From: Cyanobacteria bacterium GSL.Bin1
GTDB lineage: Bacteria; Cyanobacteriota; Cyanobacteriia; Cyanobacteriales; Rubidibacteraceae
Direction: 5' to 3'
Length of the DNA: 44,367 nt
Assembly: GCA_009909085.1 (NCBI GenBank)
Contig: JAAANX010000106.1
Span: 1 to 44,367, forward strand
Under the pieces are notes generated by a model. It made no database searches, had not been told where the DNA came from, and saw nothing but the letters and a program-made list of their open reading frames with translations. Positions 25,866 through 34,028 of the stretch are shown piece after piece; position 1 is the first letter of the stretch, and the number at the start of each line of letters is the position of its first letter. The position numbers and the translations under genes were made by a program.

Positions 25866-25903
25866 CTAACGATTTTATACTACTGTGATCTTTATTGCTG
25901 CTT
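25866..25903 (-). repeat. Degenerate half attC site
   Basis: The left end matches attC site 1 (TGCTATCTAACGATT) but the rest of the hairpin is not present; GTTAATC near 25900 is a poor R'' partner. It is probably the broken outer edge of the repeated module, next to the Uma2 gene. Confidence 0.35.
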
Positions 25904-26482
25904 TCAAGCGTTAATCTCAATGTTTTCATAGAGGGCAATGATTTCGATTTGAGCTTCAAATGCACTCAAGGACAACGTAACATTCGGATCATCATATTCT
26001 GATAGCAGCCATTGATTAGCAGCCGTTTTGACGTAGTGTTCTACCTGAATACTGTACTGATCAATGAGGAGATATTCGCGGAAGCTTTCAATGGTGCGGT
26101 AAGCAGAAAACTTTTCGCCGTGATCGTAATCTTGGGTTAATTTGGACAACACTTCAGCAATAAAGCAGGGATTGGTCACGGTGTCGGTACGCCCGGTTTG
26201 AAGCTGTAGGGGTTTTTCGACAACCATCAGATCGGGATAGGTGTAAAGATTGCGATCGGGAATCCACAACCGTTGATCGGCTCCGAAAATCCGGTAAGGT
26301 TTGCCTCGCAAAGCAGATTTGAGCAGGGTTGCAAGGTTAATTGCCAATTCGTTGTGGTCAGGTGTACCTCCCGTCATGAGTCGAATTTCTCCGTTTACAT
26401 ATTCATGGCGTTCCTCCGAAGCCATTTCAAATTCCAGATATTCTTCACGGGTATAGGTGCGTTGCTCAAGTGTCTGTGTCAT
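25904..26482 (-). CDS. Uma2-family (DUF820) PD-(D/E)xK nuclease-like protein
   Basis: 192 residues from ATG at 26482 (MTQTLEQRTYTREEYLEFE), the normal start for this very abundant cyanobacterial family; the open frame upstream is not family-like. Signatures are EERHEYVNGEIRLMTGGT, TYPDLMVV (Asp) and NPCFIAEVLSKLTQDYDHGE, with the nuclease-type E-x-L/S and catalytic acids of Uma2. SYR-type residues then follow in KFSAYRTIESFREYLLIDQ. Function in cells is unknown; many copies ride with mobile DNA. It sits between the module B debris and attC site 4. Confidence 0.88.
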   Translation of the reverse strand: MTQTLEQRTYTREEYLEFEMASEERHEYVNGEIRLMTGGTPDHNELAINLATLLKSALRGKPYRIFGADQRLWIPDRNLYTYPDLMVVEKPLQLQTGRTDTVTNPCFIAEVLSKLTQDYDHGEKFSAYRTIESFREYLLIDQYSIQVEHYVKTAANQWLLSEYDDPNVTLSLSAFEAQIEIIALYENIEINA

Positions 26483-26489
26483 GGTGTAT

Positions 26490-26750
26490 TCAAACTCCCT
26501 TATGCTCAACGGTATCTGGCATTTGCTGGATGATTTCCATCGTACGAACGCTGACAGTGCAGACCCGATCGAGCAGGTTGATGACGTGTTCCCTGTAGTC
26601 CGCAAACTTTTAGGTGTTAAAGAGTTTGGCGATCATCGGGTCTTTGGGTTTCTTTTCTTTGTACTGGTCGAGTATCCATAATCTCAATTCTGACTCATCG
26701 ACAAGGTTCCGGATCTGAAACTGGGAAAGACGGTTGGACAAGTAGCTGCA
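26490..26750 (-). pseudogene. Unidentified broken gene
   Basis: One minus-strand frame reads NRLSQFQIRNLVDESELRLW, then DQYKEKKPKDPMIAKLFNT, one stop, then DYREHVINLLDRVCTVSVRT and MEIIQQMPDTVEHKGV. Its upstream part continues in another frame (MRSIIARLNAAT). It looks like real protein interrupted by a nonsense codon and a frameshift; I cannot name the family. Confidence 0.4.
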
Positions 26751-26836
26751 TTAAGGCGGGCGATTATGCTGCGCATAGGCTGTGCCAACGTATCTCACCA
26801 ATTACCTTCCGGTTACGTCTCCACCGAGGACTTGCG

Positions 26837-26922
26837 GCATAACGGCAAAACGCAGCGGCGGCAGATAAACTCAAACTCAGCACCAGCAGTTTCCGCCCGT
26901 CCGCTGCCGTGACGTGTTAGCT
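26837..26922 (-). repeat. attC recombination site 4
   Basis: On the minus strand R'' is AGCTAAC and R' is GTTATGC. CGGCAGCGGACGG pairs with CGCAGCGGCGG, leaving the same extrahelical G and A on the first arm as sites 2 and 3. It lies on the left of the DUF433/DUF5615 pair. Confidence 0.87.
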
Positions 26923-26985
26923 GGCGCATGGGATAGAATTACCCGATAAAATGGGTGTAGATTAAATACTTTAAAGATTCGCTCC

Positions 26986-27219
26986 ATGAACTCAACAGTT
27001 AGCTTGCTTACCCGCATTACTCAAACACCTGGTCAGTGTGGTGGTCGTCCTTGCATCCGAGGGATGCGAATTCGAGTGACTGATATTTTAGAAATGTTGG
27101 CTGAGAACGTTAGCATCAATGAAATTTTAGAAGACTTCCCCGATTTGGAACTAGCAGATATCCAAGCTTGTTTGCTTTTTGCAGCTCGCCGTACTGATTT
27201 CCCCAGACTAACGGCATGA
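26986..27219 (+). CDS. DUF433-family antitoxin
   Basis: The 77-residue protein has the DUF433 pattern ITQTPGQCGGRPCIRGMRI followed by EDFPDLELADIQACLLFAARR, a winged-helix-like DNA-binding fold. In cyanobacteria DUF433 genes regularly precede DUF5615 PIN-like genes as type II toxin-antitoxin pairs. Here the stop overlaps the next start as ATGA. It may repress its own promoter; a plausible promoter lies in 26930-26985 but no operator could be fixed. Confidence 0.85.
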   Translation: MNSTVSLLTRITQTPGQCGGRPCIRGMRIRVTDILEMLAENVSINEILEDFPDLELADIQACLLFAARRTDFPRLTA

Positions 27220-27557
27220 AAATTTGGATTGATGCCCAACTACCGCCAACGCTGGCGAACTGGTTATCAGCGACTTTTGGTTTAGAAGCGTCTGCTCTAA
27301 GAGATTTGTCTCTTCGAGATGCTCAAGACATCGAGATCTTTGAAGCAGCGCGAGCCGAAAATGCCGTGATTATGACTAAAGATAGCGACTTCATTGATTT
27401 GGTCTGTCGCCTGGGAACACCTCCTCAAATTTTATGGTTGACCTGTGGTAATGTCACGAATCGGAATCTGAGGCAATTGCTGTCAGCTATTTTACCTGAT
27501 GCTTTAGAACAACTACGGCAAGGAACAATGATCGTAGAGATCAGCAATGCTCCTTAA
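27216..27557 (+). CDS. DUF5615 PIN-like toxin
   Basis: The 113-residue protein starts MKIWIDAQLPPTLANWL (first acidic residue) and has MTKDSDFIDLV (second acidic cluster) and ILWLTCGNVTNR. That is the compact PIN-like fold of DUF5615. It is predicted to be a ribonuclease neutralised by the DUF433 protein made from the overlapping upstream gene. As an integron cassette the pair could stabilise the array. It lies opposite to the inferred cassette direction, which is usual for toxin-antitoxin cassettes with their own promoter. Confidence 0.85.
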   Translation: MKIWIDAQLPPTLANWLSATFGLEASALRDLSLRDAQDIEIFEAARAENAVIMTKDSDFIDLVCRLGTPPQILWLTCGNVTNRNLRQLLSAILPDALEQLRQGTMIVEISNAP

Positions 27558-27641
27558 GCTATTTATTGGTTAGCCTCAAACCTTACCCTATAGACTACAC
27601 TTGAGTGGACTAATCCCAAGCACCGACAAGTAGCCTTGAGC

Positions 27642-27737
27642 CTAGTAATTAGGCTGAATTTTTAGGTTGATCATTAATACCAAAATACCAAAAAGATAAC
27701 CTACAACAGCTCCAAGTATTCCCATAGCTGATGTCAT
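27642..27737 (-). CDS. Small single-pass membrane protein (31 aa)
   Basis: From ATG at 27737 the product is MTSAMGILGAVVGYLFGILV followed by a short polar end (KIQPNY). It is almost one transmembrane helix with small-residue packing faces. A purine-rich ribosome site (GGAAGAAG) stands 7-14 bases before the ATG. Size and style recall small photosynthetic subunits, type I toxins and small regulatory peptides; I cannot assign it. It stands alone between the toxin-antitoxin pair and module C. Confidence 0.4.
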   Translation of the reverse strand: MTSAMGILGAVVGYLFGILVLMINLKIQPNY

Positions 27738-27834
27738 ACCATCTTCTTCCTTTCTAGAAGTACCTTAGTAAACGCCCAAAACAGCGTAATTTCGTTGACT
27801 CATACTAGTGTCAATTTGTACAGTGCGTAAGTCC

Positions 27835-27841
27835 TACTAAC
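27835..27841 (-). other. attI-like core, module C
   Basis: TACTAAC followed by TATTTATTGTACGGAAACTTTC, the same breakpoint as in modules A and B. The left flank cagtgcgtaagtccta resembles ends of cyanobacterial IS/MITEs, so an element may have inserted or recombined here. Confidence 0.45.
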
Positions 27842-28064
27842 TATTTATTGTACGGAAACTTTCTGGATATTCACCCTGTATGGGATTAATTTGAGAAATT
27901 TTCTGTATATCTACCCTATATAGAATGATATCAAGAATCTTTCGGTACATTTGTCAATGATATCCTGACTTTTTTTGGATATTATACCAATTAGTCTCAA
28001 CATCAAGAATTTTTCGGGATATCATTCCGTGGAAAAACCTCCTAAAAAATCCTTGAACAGGTTA
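27837..28064 (+). repeat. Repeated integron-head module, copy C (degenerate)
   Basis: This copy contains the core, the phased GGATAT repeats with more substitutions than A and B, and the start of the intI relic (GTG at 28029, VEKPPKK then a frameshift). Homology stops at GTTAGGT at 28061-28067. Divergence suggests it is the oldest copy or under least constraint. Confidence 0.75.
28029..28064 (+). pseudogene. intI: Integron integrase start relic, copy C
   Basis: Only about 12 codons remain: GTGGAAAAACCTCCTAAAAA and then a one-base deletion before CTTGAACAGGTTAG. Recognisable only by comparison with copies A and B. Confidence 0.5.
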
Positions 28065-28135
28065 GGTTTGCAACAAGTGCTAAAAAAGCCGAAAATAGAA
28101 CGAATCATTTCGGTAAGACTTCAGTATAACTCCGC

Positions 28136-28879
28136 CTAATTCCACTCTTGTTCCATTTTCTTTTCAGTGTCTATAATTTCTTGTTTCAATTTTTGCCAAT
28201 CAAGATGAAGATTAGGAATATCTTTTGTTAATTTTCCTTGTTTGAGAAACAGAACGCGATCACTGAAAAATTCTGCAATATCCAGTTGGTGATTGACCAT
28301 TAAAATGGTCATTTCTTGGGTCTTTAGAAACTCGATCACTTTTGTCGCTATGCCAATATCTAATGCGGAAGTGGGTTCATCTAATAACAAGACTTGCGGT
28401 TGCATGATTAACCCTCGTGCAATGGTCACTAGCTGGCGTTGTCCTAAAGACAGTTGTAATTCGTTTTTATCGAACCAACTTTCCGGAATTTGTAGCTGTT
28501 CGCAGTAAGCCGTGAGGCGGGTATTAATTTCCGACTGAGATAGTTGTTGTAAAGTTAGGGGATATGCGAGGGCTTCTTTTACTGTCATTCCTAATAGCTT
28601 GGGTTCTTGGGGAACTAAAACAATTTGTTTACGTAGAGAAAGAACCGGAATCTTATTGTAAGGCGTTCCCTGAAAAAAAAGCGTTCCAGTTGTCGGTTCG
28701 CTTAAACGATTGAAGAGGCGGAGTAGAGAGGTTTTTCCAGAACCAGAAGGTCCAAGAATGACCGCGCGATCGCGCGGTTTAATCTCAACAGAAATTGCTT
28801 GCAAAATTTCTGTGAAGCCAAGGCGATCTGATAAAGTGACTTGCTTGGCTTCTAAAATAATCTCAGGAGGATTTGTCAT
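28136..28879 (-). CDS. ABC transporter ATP-binding protein (FetA/YbbL-like)
   Basis: 247 residues from ATG at 28879 (MTNPPEIILEAKQ), chosen because it overlaps the upstream stop as ATGA; a longer frame would run deep into the symporter gene. Walker A is GPSGSGKT, Q-loop VPQEP, signature LSLGQRQLV, Walker [13 protein letters not shown] and H-switch VNHQ. No permease gene is adjacent, so its partner is elsewhere or it acts with another system. The link to the symporter gene is translational. Confidence 0.85.
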   Translation of the reverse strand: MTNPPEIILEAKQVTLSDRLGFTEILQAISVEIKPRDRAVILGPSGSGKTSLLRLFNRLSEPTTGTLFFQGTPYNKIPVLSLRKQIVLVPQEPKLLGMTVKEALAYPLTLQQLSQSEINTRLTAYCEQLQIPESWFDKNELQLSLGQRQLVTIARGLIMQPQVLLLDEPTSALDIGIATKVIEFLKTQEMTILMVNHQLDIAEFFSDRVLFLKQGKLTKDIPNLHLDWQKLKQEIIDTEKKMEQEWN

Positions 28880-30669
28880 TTTTCTTGCTTCAGATGAACG
28901 GCTTTTCCTAAATAGCGAAACCAAGTCAAGTAAAGCGCGATCGAAAGTAGAACTAATACGAGTAACAGCAAACCAAATTGTTCCCATTGCTTGGTTAAAA
29001 TCATCATTCCGGTTAAAAATAAGACCAGTTGCCAGGGAACAGCAATGCAAATTGCAATGATATCCCGTCGATTTTCTTGCCGAATTTTAGCTTGTTGAGG
29101 AAAAGACAATTTCTTCCGCATCGGTTGCCAAAATCCAAAGGGTTGCGTGACTCGATAGAAGTTATCTAAAACCGCTTCTTCCGTGGGAGGCGTTAAGAAC
29201 GTCCCAATAATACAACCGAGGAAAGAAGCACTCGCCGGAATTAAAAAATTAGCATATTCAGGTAAGGCAATGCCACTCAATTTCGTAATAATAGCAGTGA
29301 CCATTCCTGCAATCATTCCGACAGCAAACCCATAGCCATTAAAGCGCCACCAATACCATCTTAAAAGTAAGGGAATAAATAATCCGGAACCAAAGCCTAA
29401 GGTAATCCATCCCCAAATATCATTAATATTCACAACCGGAAAACTAAATAATAAACCGATTAAAACAACCGCGACAGAAGCCACGCGACTTTGAATAATC
29501 AGTTGTCGGTTATTCGCATTGGGATTGAGGTAAGCTTGATAAATATCTTTCACCCAATAGGCAGCACTAGAGTTAATAATCGAGTCAAAGGTGGACATGG
29601 CAGCGGCAATAAAACACGCCACCAACAAGCCTTTAATTCCTACAGGAATGTACGCTTCAATTACTGTGGGTAAGACTAATTCGGGATCGGCAATCACAGT
29701 ATTAGTCAGTCCGTAATGAATGCCTAAAATGGCAAAAGCAGTAACCAGGGGCCAACGAAAAGCTAATAATAAGATCCAAAACAGAGAGAGTAATCCCGCT
29801 GCGCGATCGCTGCTAGCGGCAAAATAGCGTTGACTCATATAGCCCCCCGCACCACTAAACCCTTCAATTCCGGTTTTGAGGAGATAGAAAAATAGGGTAA
29901 TGCCGAAGAGATTAAATGTTGAATATTGTCCCGGTAAATCCAGATTCGGGGGAGGAAGAAAGTTACTCCAATCAGTGAGGGTGGTGGAGATTGTTTGAAA
30001 TTTATCACCACTGAGAGGAACGGAAATTGAAAAAGTTTCAGGTAGCGTAACCGTAGTTAAAGCTAAACTGCAAACATAAATAATAGCAATGAAGATTAAA
30101 ACCCCTTGAAAAACATCAGTCCAAATCACGCCATAAAAACCGCTCGCAGCGGTATAAATCATCGCTAAAGTAATCATTAAAATAGCAGCTAAGCGATCAT
30201 CAATGCCTAAAAGTTGACCAAAAAATTTCCCCCCACCCACAGCAAAATAACTAATAATCCAAATCGAGATAATGAGATTAGCAATGGCACTAATTAAACG
30301 GGCAATATTGCCTTCTCTGCCTTCCCCAAATCGTAATCGCATCCATTCGGCTAACGTCATTACTTGGGCGCGTCTGGTCCACTTTCCCATGAAGATCATG
30401 AAAAATGCCATAATCAACACAATGCCACCGCGAATTTCAATGAAAAAGCCTTTAATCCCAATGGCGTAAATTAAAGCGGTGATGATCATTGTTCCCGCAA
30501 TATCCGTATTCGATGCCATCCCAGACGCCCCTAATGCCCACCACGGTAAACGCCGATTGCCTAAGAAATAAGCATCAATCCCTTGGGAGGCTTTCCGTTG
30601 TAAAATAAAGCCAAAACCAACAATTGTTAACAGATAAGCAGTAATAATTAAATAGTCTAAAAATTGCAT
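28876..30669 (-). CDS. Sodium/solute symporter family protein (SSS)
   Basis: A 597-residue protein with about 12-14 membrane helices of the LeuT-like SSS fold. Recognisable segments include the N-terminal DYLIITAYLLTIVGFGF, LPWWALGASGMASNTDIAGT at helix 1/2, TAASGFYGVIWTDVFQG and AAAMSTFDSIINSSAAYWVKD, the region that forms the Na2 site in the family. The substrate is not decidable (sugar, amino acid or osmolyte). A compatible-solute role would suit a halotolerant host, but this is inference. Confidence 0.88.
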   Translation of the reverse strand: MQFLDYLIITAYLLTIVGFGFILQRKASQGIDAYFLGNRRLPWWALGASGMASNTDIAGTMIITALIYAIGIKGFFIEIRGGIVLIMAFFMIFMGKWTRRAQVMTLAEWMRLRFGEGREGNIARLISAIANLIISIWIISYFAVGGGKFFGQLLGIDDRLAAILMITLAMIYTAASGFYGVIWTDVFQGVLIFIAIIYVCSLALTTVTLPETFSISVPLSGDKFQTISTTLTDWSNFLPPPNLDLPGQYSTFNLFGITLFFYLLKTGIEGFSGAGGYMSQRYFAASSDRAAGLLSLFWILLLAFRWPLVTAFAILGIHYGLTNTVIADPELVLPTVIEAYIPVGIKGLLVACFIAAAMSTFDSIINSSAAYWVKDIYQAYLNPNANNRQLIIQSRVASVAVVLIGLLFSFPVVNINDIWGWITLGFGSGLFIPLLLRWYWWRFNGYGFAVGMIAGMVTAIITKLSGIALPEYANFLIPASASFLGCIIGTFLTPPTEEAVLDNFYRVTQPFGFWQPMRKKLSFPQQAKIRQENRRDIIAICIAVPWQLVLFLTGMMILTKQWEQFGLLLLVLVLLSIALYLTWFRYLGKAVHLKQEK

Positions 30670-30677
30670 GAATGAGT

Positions 30678-31673
30678 TTAGTTGGATAATTTTTCTTTAA
30701 TCTCAGGCAAGGCTGCTTCTACACAGCGATATCCTTCTTGGATTAGAGTTTCTGCTTGGTGAAAATCAAAAATACCATACTGAGAAAGGCGCGGTTGTAA
30801 TAAAATATCTGGCTGATAAAGTTGCAAGTTAATTTGGGTCACCTGTTGCTCCATAATATTAATAGTACTTCCAATGACATCAAAAATATTCGGAGTTGGC
30901 AAATTATTTTCATTCCGTTCCGGTAGCCAGTTATCCATTTTTTGAGCGAGCGTTTCTTGGACGGCTTCGTAACGAGACTTAATCGTATTTAAAAGTGCAA
31001 TTCGATAGGTTTGGTTTTCTTTATTTCCGGTTTCACTGCTACTTTTTGAAGATTTCATTTCAGATAAAATTTCCTGAGTTTCACCGTTTGTTTCTGCTTC
31101 TGTTGACACTTCAGGAGGAAGTGAATAGGGATAATTGAGGTTAATGGCAATAACAACATCGCTTCCCATTGCTTGCACAACATCCACCGGTACAGGATTA
31201 GTGACACCGCCATCCACCAAATAAGTTTCTTCTCGATTAAAGGGAGTAAAAACACCAGGAATCGAAAGACTTGCCCTGACCGCATCGACCATTGATCCGG
31301 TTTTGAGGATTACCGCTTGTTGGGTTGATAAATCAGTGGCAACGCAGTGAAAAGGAATCGTTGTTTCTTCTAAATTACAGTCAAGAACATGAGTATAAAT
31401 CAGGTCATAAACTTTGTCACCATCGAGTAAGCCTTGAGTGGGAAATTCAACATCCAGTAAAGAAACAATCGTTTTCCAATCAATCTCTTTCACGAATTCT
31501 TCTAAGTCATGTAACTGGTTAACAGCATGAATACCACCGACGAAAGCACCAATACTAGTTCCGGCAATATAATCAATGGTTATTCCTGCTGCTTCTAGCG
31601 CCCGAATTGCCCCAATATGCGCCCAGCCTCTGGCGCCGCCACTTCCCAGGGCTAAACCAACTTTCTTTGCCAT
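30678..31673 (-). CDS. Patatin-like phospholipase (RssA/NTE type)
   Basis: The 331-residue serine hydrolase has oxyanion glycines in GSGGARGWAHIG (10-21), nucleophile Ser40 in GTSIG and catalytic Asp154 in VDGGVTNPVPVD. An acidic and Ser-rich insert (about 205-225) precedes a helical C-terminal part. The family cleaves acyl chains from phospholipids or lysophospholipids. The gene lies 8 bp from the symporter start and 37 bp after mscS, so it may be part of the same minus-strand transcript as mscS. Confidence 0.9.
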   Translation of the reverse strand: MAKKVGLALGSGGARGWAHIGAIRALEAAGITIDYIAGTSIGAFVGGIHAVNQLHDLEEFVKEIDWKTIVSLLDVEFPTQGLLDGDKVYDLIYTHVLDCNLEETTIPFHCVATDLSTQQAVILKTGSMVDAVRASLSIPGVFTPFNREETYLVDGGVTNPVPVDVVQAMGSDVVIAINLNYPYSLPPEVSTEAETNGETQEILSEMKSSKSSSETGNKENQTYRIALLNTIKSRYEAVQETLAQKMDNWLPERNENNLPTPNIFDVIGSTINIMEQQVTQINLQLYQPDILLQPRLSQYGIFDFHQAETLIQEGYRCVEAALPEIKEKLSN

Positions 31674-31710
31674 TCTTTTTAATTTGTTACCCCAACAATG
31701 AGGTAATTAT

Positions 31711-32577
31711 TCATGATTCATTCCGTTGTGTCAATTCTTGATCAAAGCTAAAAGACGGATATTGGATTCCCTTTTCCTGGAAGGCTTGTTTACTGCGACG
31801 AGTTAAATCAGTTTTGTAGATAAATTCATCTCGGGCATCCATGGGATAGGATTTTAACTTCAAGTGAGTACCCCATAATGCTTCAGAAACAATCACTGTA
31901 ATCGGCAATTTGAGTTGGGTGTATTTGCTACTGTAAGCGGCTTGATAAAGGATATCAATGACCACTTCTAAATCAACATGATGATCGCAATAAAAATCGG
32001 TAACAACTTGCGCTTCGAGTTCGCCACTGTTACTATTAGAAATCGCTTCAGTCAAAATTTTACTATGAGGAATCGTGATTAGGTTATCATCTGGGGTTTT
32101 AACACGAATGCCTCTTAAGCCAAAGTCAGTGACTTCGCCATAATGATCGCCAATTTTAACGCGATCGCCGACACGATAAGGGGCTTCAAATAAGGCGACA
32201 ATGCCAGCAATAATAGCCGTGGTATAGTCTTTAAAAGCAAACCCCAAAGTCAGCGCGATCGTACCAGTTAGTGCAATTAAATTCTGTCCTGATAGATTCA
32301 AAAACAAGTTAACTAAATAACTAACAGTAATAATTAAAACCAGTCCTTTCCAGAACGGAACTGATTGTTTGATTAGTAACCGATAACGCCGTGGAACTTG
32401 TTCAGAAGCCCAAGTTGTTATAAACTGAATTGAAACTAATAAACCATAACTAATTAAAAGAGCTAATCCCGCAAACAGTAGCTTATTCCAAGTTAAATCT
32501 GTGAATAAATCTTCTGAAATTTGCTGACTACCACCTGACTGGGCAACTAGATTAAATGCAATTTCTTTTAATCTCAT
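31711..32577 (-). CDS. MscS-family mechanosensitive channel
   Basis: The 288-residue protein has three N-terminal membrane helices (about 30-50, 73-92, 97-120) with a pore-lining ALTGTIALTLGFAFKDYTTA. The soluble MscS beta domain follows: PYRVGDRVKIGDHYGEV, GLRGIRVKTPDDNLITIPHS. It opens under membrane tension after hypo-osmotic shock. Its ATG lies inside the 37-bp repeat that also ends the gene at 43084-44268. I infer these two genes were once adjacent with TAATG overlap, now parted by the island at 32612-43081, so mscS may have lost its native promoter. Confidence 0.92.
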   Translation of the reverse strand: MRLKEIAFNLVAQSGGSQQISEDLFTDLTWNKLLFAGLALLISYGLLVSIQFITTWASEQVPRRYRLLIKQSVPFWKGLVLIITVSYLVNLFLNLSGQNLIALTGTIALTLGFAFKDYTTAIIAGIVALFEAPYRVGDRVKIGDHYGEVTDFGLRGIRVKTPDDNLITIPHSKILTEAISNSNSGELEAQVVTDFYCDHHVDLEVVIDILYQAAYSSKYTQLKLPITVIVSEALWGTHLKLKSYPMDARDEFIYKTDLTRRSKQAFQEKGIQYPSFSFDQELTQRNES

Positions 32578-32611
32578 TAATCTTCTCCAATTAAAAAGTT
32601 ATTTTGACTCA
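32575..32611. repeat. 37-bp direct repeat, left boundary of polysaccharide island
   Basis: Identical to 43082-43118. It carries a copy of the last 11 codons (LSQNNFLIGED, first codon partial, and stop) of the gene at 43084-44268, followed by the mscS start codon. Sequences differ at once beyond both ends. Confidence 0.92.
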
Positions 32612-32752
32612 TTTTTTGTTTTATAGAAGTAAAAGTGATAGACACATACTTTACATTATTTTTTAAAAGTAAATTATATCTTAATAAGACTGTAATATTT
32701 TGATGCTATGAGTTGTATTTAAGATTACATTTTTCAAGGGAATTTACTGATA

Positions 32753-33898
32753 ATGCTGAAATTATTTAAGCGTCTGAAACCTCAATATTTATTTGTAGGC
32801 TTGGTGAGTGTTACTTATATAACGTTATTTGTGGTAACAAATCAACTACAAGATCCGTTATGGGCTGATGAAAGTTCATTTTATGCAACTAGCCAACAAT
32901 TTAGCCAGCAACTGATTCCAAGTTTTGATCAGCTTAAAAATTATGATGAATTGAATACACCATTACCTTTTATTATTTATGGTCAAATCCAATATTTATT
33001 TAATAATGGAGTATTTCCTGGACGCTTATTAAACTACATTTTGTCTATTACTATTATATTTTTGATTGGTTGGCCTAAGAATGATAAATATAGATTTTTA
33101 TCAATCTTAGCTTCAATCGGTTTTTTACTATATCCATATTTTTTGTGGTTTAGTACTCGTTATTATACTGATATTATTGCTGCCTTTTTTGCTTTATTAG
33201 GTATAGTTAGCTATCGGCAAAAATTCCCTATTTTTAGCTGCTTTAATTTTATTTTGGCAATCGCATCTCGTCAATATATGCTAGCCTTTCCCCTTGGAGT
33301 TGCCGGTTATGAATTAATTCTTGCTATCCGAGAAAAAAAATGTCCTAGTTTAAGCTTTTTTTTACCAGCAATCGCTGCCCTATCAATCTTGGGCTGGTTT
33401 TTAATTTTTGGTGGATTAGCGCCTTCTAAGGCAATTGAGGCTCATGCTCCTGCCGTCCAATTAAGTCTTTGGAGTTTGACACCTAGCAGTGGCTTTTACG
33501 CTTTAGCTTGCATTGGGCTTTATTACGTCATACCAGAATGGTTACTATTTAAGCGAACACTAAATTTGAAAAGCAATTTGACTCCAGCCAAAATATTAAT
33601 TGCAGCTATTTTGTTAGCCCTTTGTATTGCTTTTCCTCCTTATTTAGTTGGGAAGGGAGTTCTCTGGAAAATTTCTGAATTATCCTTCATGCAATGGCTA
33701 AAGCCTATTATATTCTATGGATTATTGTTGATTACTTGTTGGCGGTTCGCCCGATTCGATCTCAGTTTTTGTTTAATTTTATGTCACACTTTCATCATGA
33801 TGAAAGCTTATCCTTGGGATAAATATGCTTTACCAATACTGATGGTGCTCTGGTTTTTAAAGGCTCATAGTGATAGTAGTCGCGTTCATAACGTTTAA
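32753..33898 (+). CDS. Multi-pass membrane glycosyltransferase-like protein (GT-C type)
   Basis: The 381-residue protein has about 9-10 hydrophobic helices. After helix 1 the sequence DPLWADESSFYATS has the acidic D/E pair in the first periplasmic loop that is characteristic of GT-C polyprenyl-phosphate-sugar transferases (ArnT/PMT/ALG-like). NTPLPFIIYGQIQYLF follows. The acceptor and donor are unknown. It is the first gene of the island, lies in strongly AT-rich DNA without HIP1 sites, and is separated from the following GT2 gene by 130 bp. Confidence 0.7.
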   Translation: MLKLFKRLKPQYLFVGLVSVTYITLFVVTNQLQDPLWADESSFYATSQQFSQQLIPSFDQLKNYDELNTPLPFIIYGQIQYLFNNGVFPGRLLNYILSITIIFLIGWPKNDKYRFLSILASIGFLLYPYFLWFSTRYYTDIIAAFFALLGIVSYRQKFPIFSCFNFILAIASRQYMLAFPLGVAGYELILAIREKKCPSLSFFLPAIAALSILGWFLIFGGLAPSKAIEAHAPAVQLSLWSLTPSSGFYALACIGLYYVIPEWLLFKRTLNLKSNLTPAKILIAAILLALCIAFPPYLVGKGVLWKISELSFMQWLKPIIFYGLLLITCWRFARFDLSFCLILCHTFIMMKAYPWDKYALPILMVLWFLKAHSDSSRVHNV

Positions 33899-34028
33899 GT
33901 ATAATTAACTAAATGTATCACTTGATTTTTTAGAAAATCTCAATTTAAGTTACAGGATTTTATAGTCTGTAGTAATTTATACAAAACAGTATCAAGAGGG
34001 AGCCTAAGTCTATCCCTTAAATCCTTAT

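Noticed and set aside
26483-26605. Longer 233-codon version of the Uma2 gene
   Set aside because: The first 41 codons lie in the neighbouring broken gene in another frame and are unlike the family; the ATG at 26482 is the family start.
28880-29050. N-terminal extension of the ABC ATPase
   Set aside because: It overlaps the symporter coding sequence and has no family similarity; the ATGA-overlapping start is preferred.
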